Source of the DNA: Methylotenera sp.
Lineage (GTDB): Bacteria > Pseudomonadota > Gammaproteobacteria > Burkholderiales > Methylophilaceae
Reading direction: 5' to 3'
Length of the DNA stretch: 64,000 nt
NCBI GenBank assembly: GCA_021732365.1
Contig: JAKFVD010000020.1
Location: 1 to 64,000, forward strand
A program made the translations under genes and the position numbers. Under the pieces are notes generated by a model. The model had not been told where the DNA came from, did not search any database, and was given only the letters and a program-made list of their open reading frames with translations. This document shows, piece by piece, positions 63,316-64,000 of the stretch; within the stretch, counting starts at the first letter, position 1, and each line of letters begins with the position of its first letter.

Positions 63316-64000
63316 CTACTCAATATTCTGAATTTGCTCACGCATTTGTTCTATCAATACTTTCAGCTCCATCGAAATCTGGCTGGTTTCTACTGCCACC
63401 GATTTTGAGCCTAGTGTATTCGCTTCGCGATTCATTTCTTGCATTAAAAAATCCAAGCGCTTACCTACCGCACCACCTGCGTGCAAAATACGTTTTACTT
63501 CTGATATGTGCGAGTCCAATCGTGATAATTCTTCATCTACATCAATGCGTTGCGCATACAGCACCATCTCTTGACGTATGCGGTCGTCGTCATGGCTATT
63601 GGTTGCTTCGTGCAACTTAACACTTAATTTGGCCTGATATTGCGCAATTAAATTGGGCATCATCGGCTTTACTCTGGTGACATGCTGCTCAATTTGTTGC
63701 AGTCGATCCAAAATAACGGCTTTTAGTTTTTCACCCTCACGCGCACGCGCATCGATTAAATGTTGCAAAACTTGACTTAATACCTGCTTAAAATCCGCTT
63801 CTAACGCGTCAATATCCAGCGCTTCCGACGTCATCACACCTGGCATACGTAAAATGTCCAGCATATTCACAGGTTGCGTGTGTGGAAAATATTGCGCGGC
63901 AGTTTTTGCGCTCTCGGCAATTTGTTGCAAAACGGTGTGATTAAGCTGTGGCACACTATCTACGCCAGCTTCACGCATCATGCTCATGCGAACATCCACT
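63316..64000 (-). CDS. yicC: YicC-family stress-induced endoribonuclease, C-terminal part
   Basis: The frame is open at the right edge, so the gene continues beyond the window. The visible 228 codons include the conserved ending RLDFLMQEMNREANTLGSKS and a DHVTRVKPMMPNL-like middle, typical of YicC/YloC proteins, which act as endoribonucleases with RNA turnover roles. It is usually next to gmk; here the Anbu cluster lies between them. Confidence 0.88.
   Translation of the reverse strand, partial: VDVRMSMMREAGVDSVPQLNHTVLQQIAESAKTAAQYFPHTQPVNMLDILRMPGVMTSEALDIDALEADFKQVLSQVLQHLIDARAREGEKLKAVILDRLQQIEQHVTRVKPMMPNLIAQYQAKLSVKLHEATNSHDDDRIRQEMVLYAQRIDVDEELSRLDSHISEVKRILHAGGAVGKRLDFLMQEMNREANTLGSKSVAVETSQISMELKVLIEQMREQIQNIE

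Noticed and set aside
1..64000. tRNA genes or tRNA attachment sites
   Set aside because: I saw no cloverleaf or TTCRANYC-type T-loop signatures; the island uses recG, not a tRNA, as its site. A tRNAscan run would settle this.

Overview
Organism: the window looks like a chromosome segment of a betaproteobacterium of the methylotrophic Methylophilaceae type (Methylotenera/Methylophilus-like). This rests on the 5' end of a 16S rRNA gene at the left edge, the protein flavour, and gene neighbourhoods such as gmk-rpoZ-spoT-recG-ubiC-ubiA. The genus is inference; no search could be run. Layout, left host flank (1-13780): a partial 16S gene with boxA and two tandem promoters, tyrS, an M23 peptidase with anmK, citrate synthase, a GDSL lipoprotein esterase, erpA, a bactofilin pair, argC, rplM-rpsI, a FimV-like gene behind a consensus-perfect sigma-54 promoter, then ubiA, ubiC and the last 141 codons of recG. 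Island (about 13781-52660, 38.9 kb): recG is split by one mobile island. Joining the two flanks restores an in-frame 743-codon recG with an intact helicase motif V (VIEVGVDVP), so the insertion is clean, with at most 1 bp shared. The borders carry an 11-bp perfect inverted repeat (TTTCCCTAGAA). The left end carries a four-gene recombination operon (three large tyrosine recombinases plus a small coiled-coil protein), resembling the ginABCD operon of GInt islands as I remember it. Cargo, left to right: a four-gene kinase/nuclease operon that is a candidate defence system, with a divergent XRE regulator; a remnant of a DNA methyltransferase; a block with a complete cytochrome c maturation System I (ccmABCDEFGHI), msrA, msrB, a cytochrome P460 and two AraC regulators; an EF-hand protein and a DedA-rhodanese fusion; a CGNR regulator-hydrolase-oxidoreductase operon; an AraC/AhpD-like/hydrolase group; orphan antitoxin-like genes; and a bacterial ubiquitin-like conjugation operon (Ubl, E1-like protein with N-terminal domain, DUF6527-like protein) with a divergent sigma-like/ImmA-IrrE module. 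At the right border the island carries its own divergent RecG-like helicase, placed so that the broken host recG reads straight into it. Right host flank (52661-64000): the 5' part of recG (containing two in-frame palindromic repeat insertions), spoT, rpoZ, gmk, then an Anbu proteasome-homologue cluster (Anbu, a HPPD/VOC-like protein, transglutaminase-like, alpha-E, ATP-grasp) and partial yicC. Working together: the island breaks a DNA-repair helicase but brings a homologue coupled to the same transcript. It also loads the host with two possible immunity systems and a respiratory/redox package (Ccm machinery for haem attachment, P460, methionine sulfoxide reductases). The most interesting parts are the RecG replacement, the Ubl operon and the kinase/nuclease operon.
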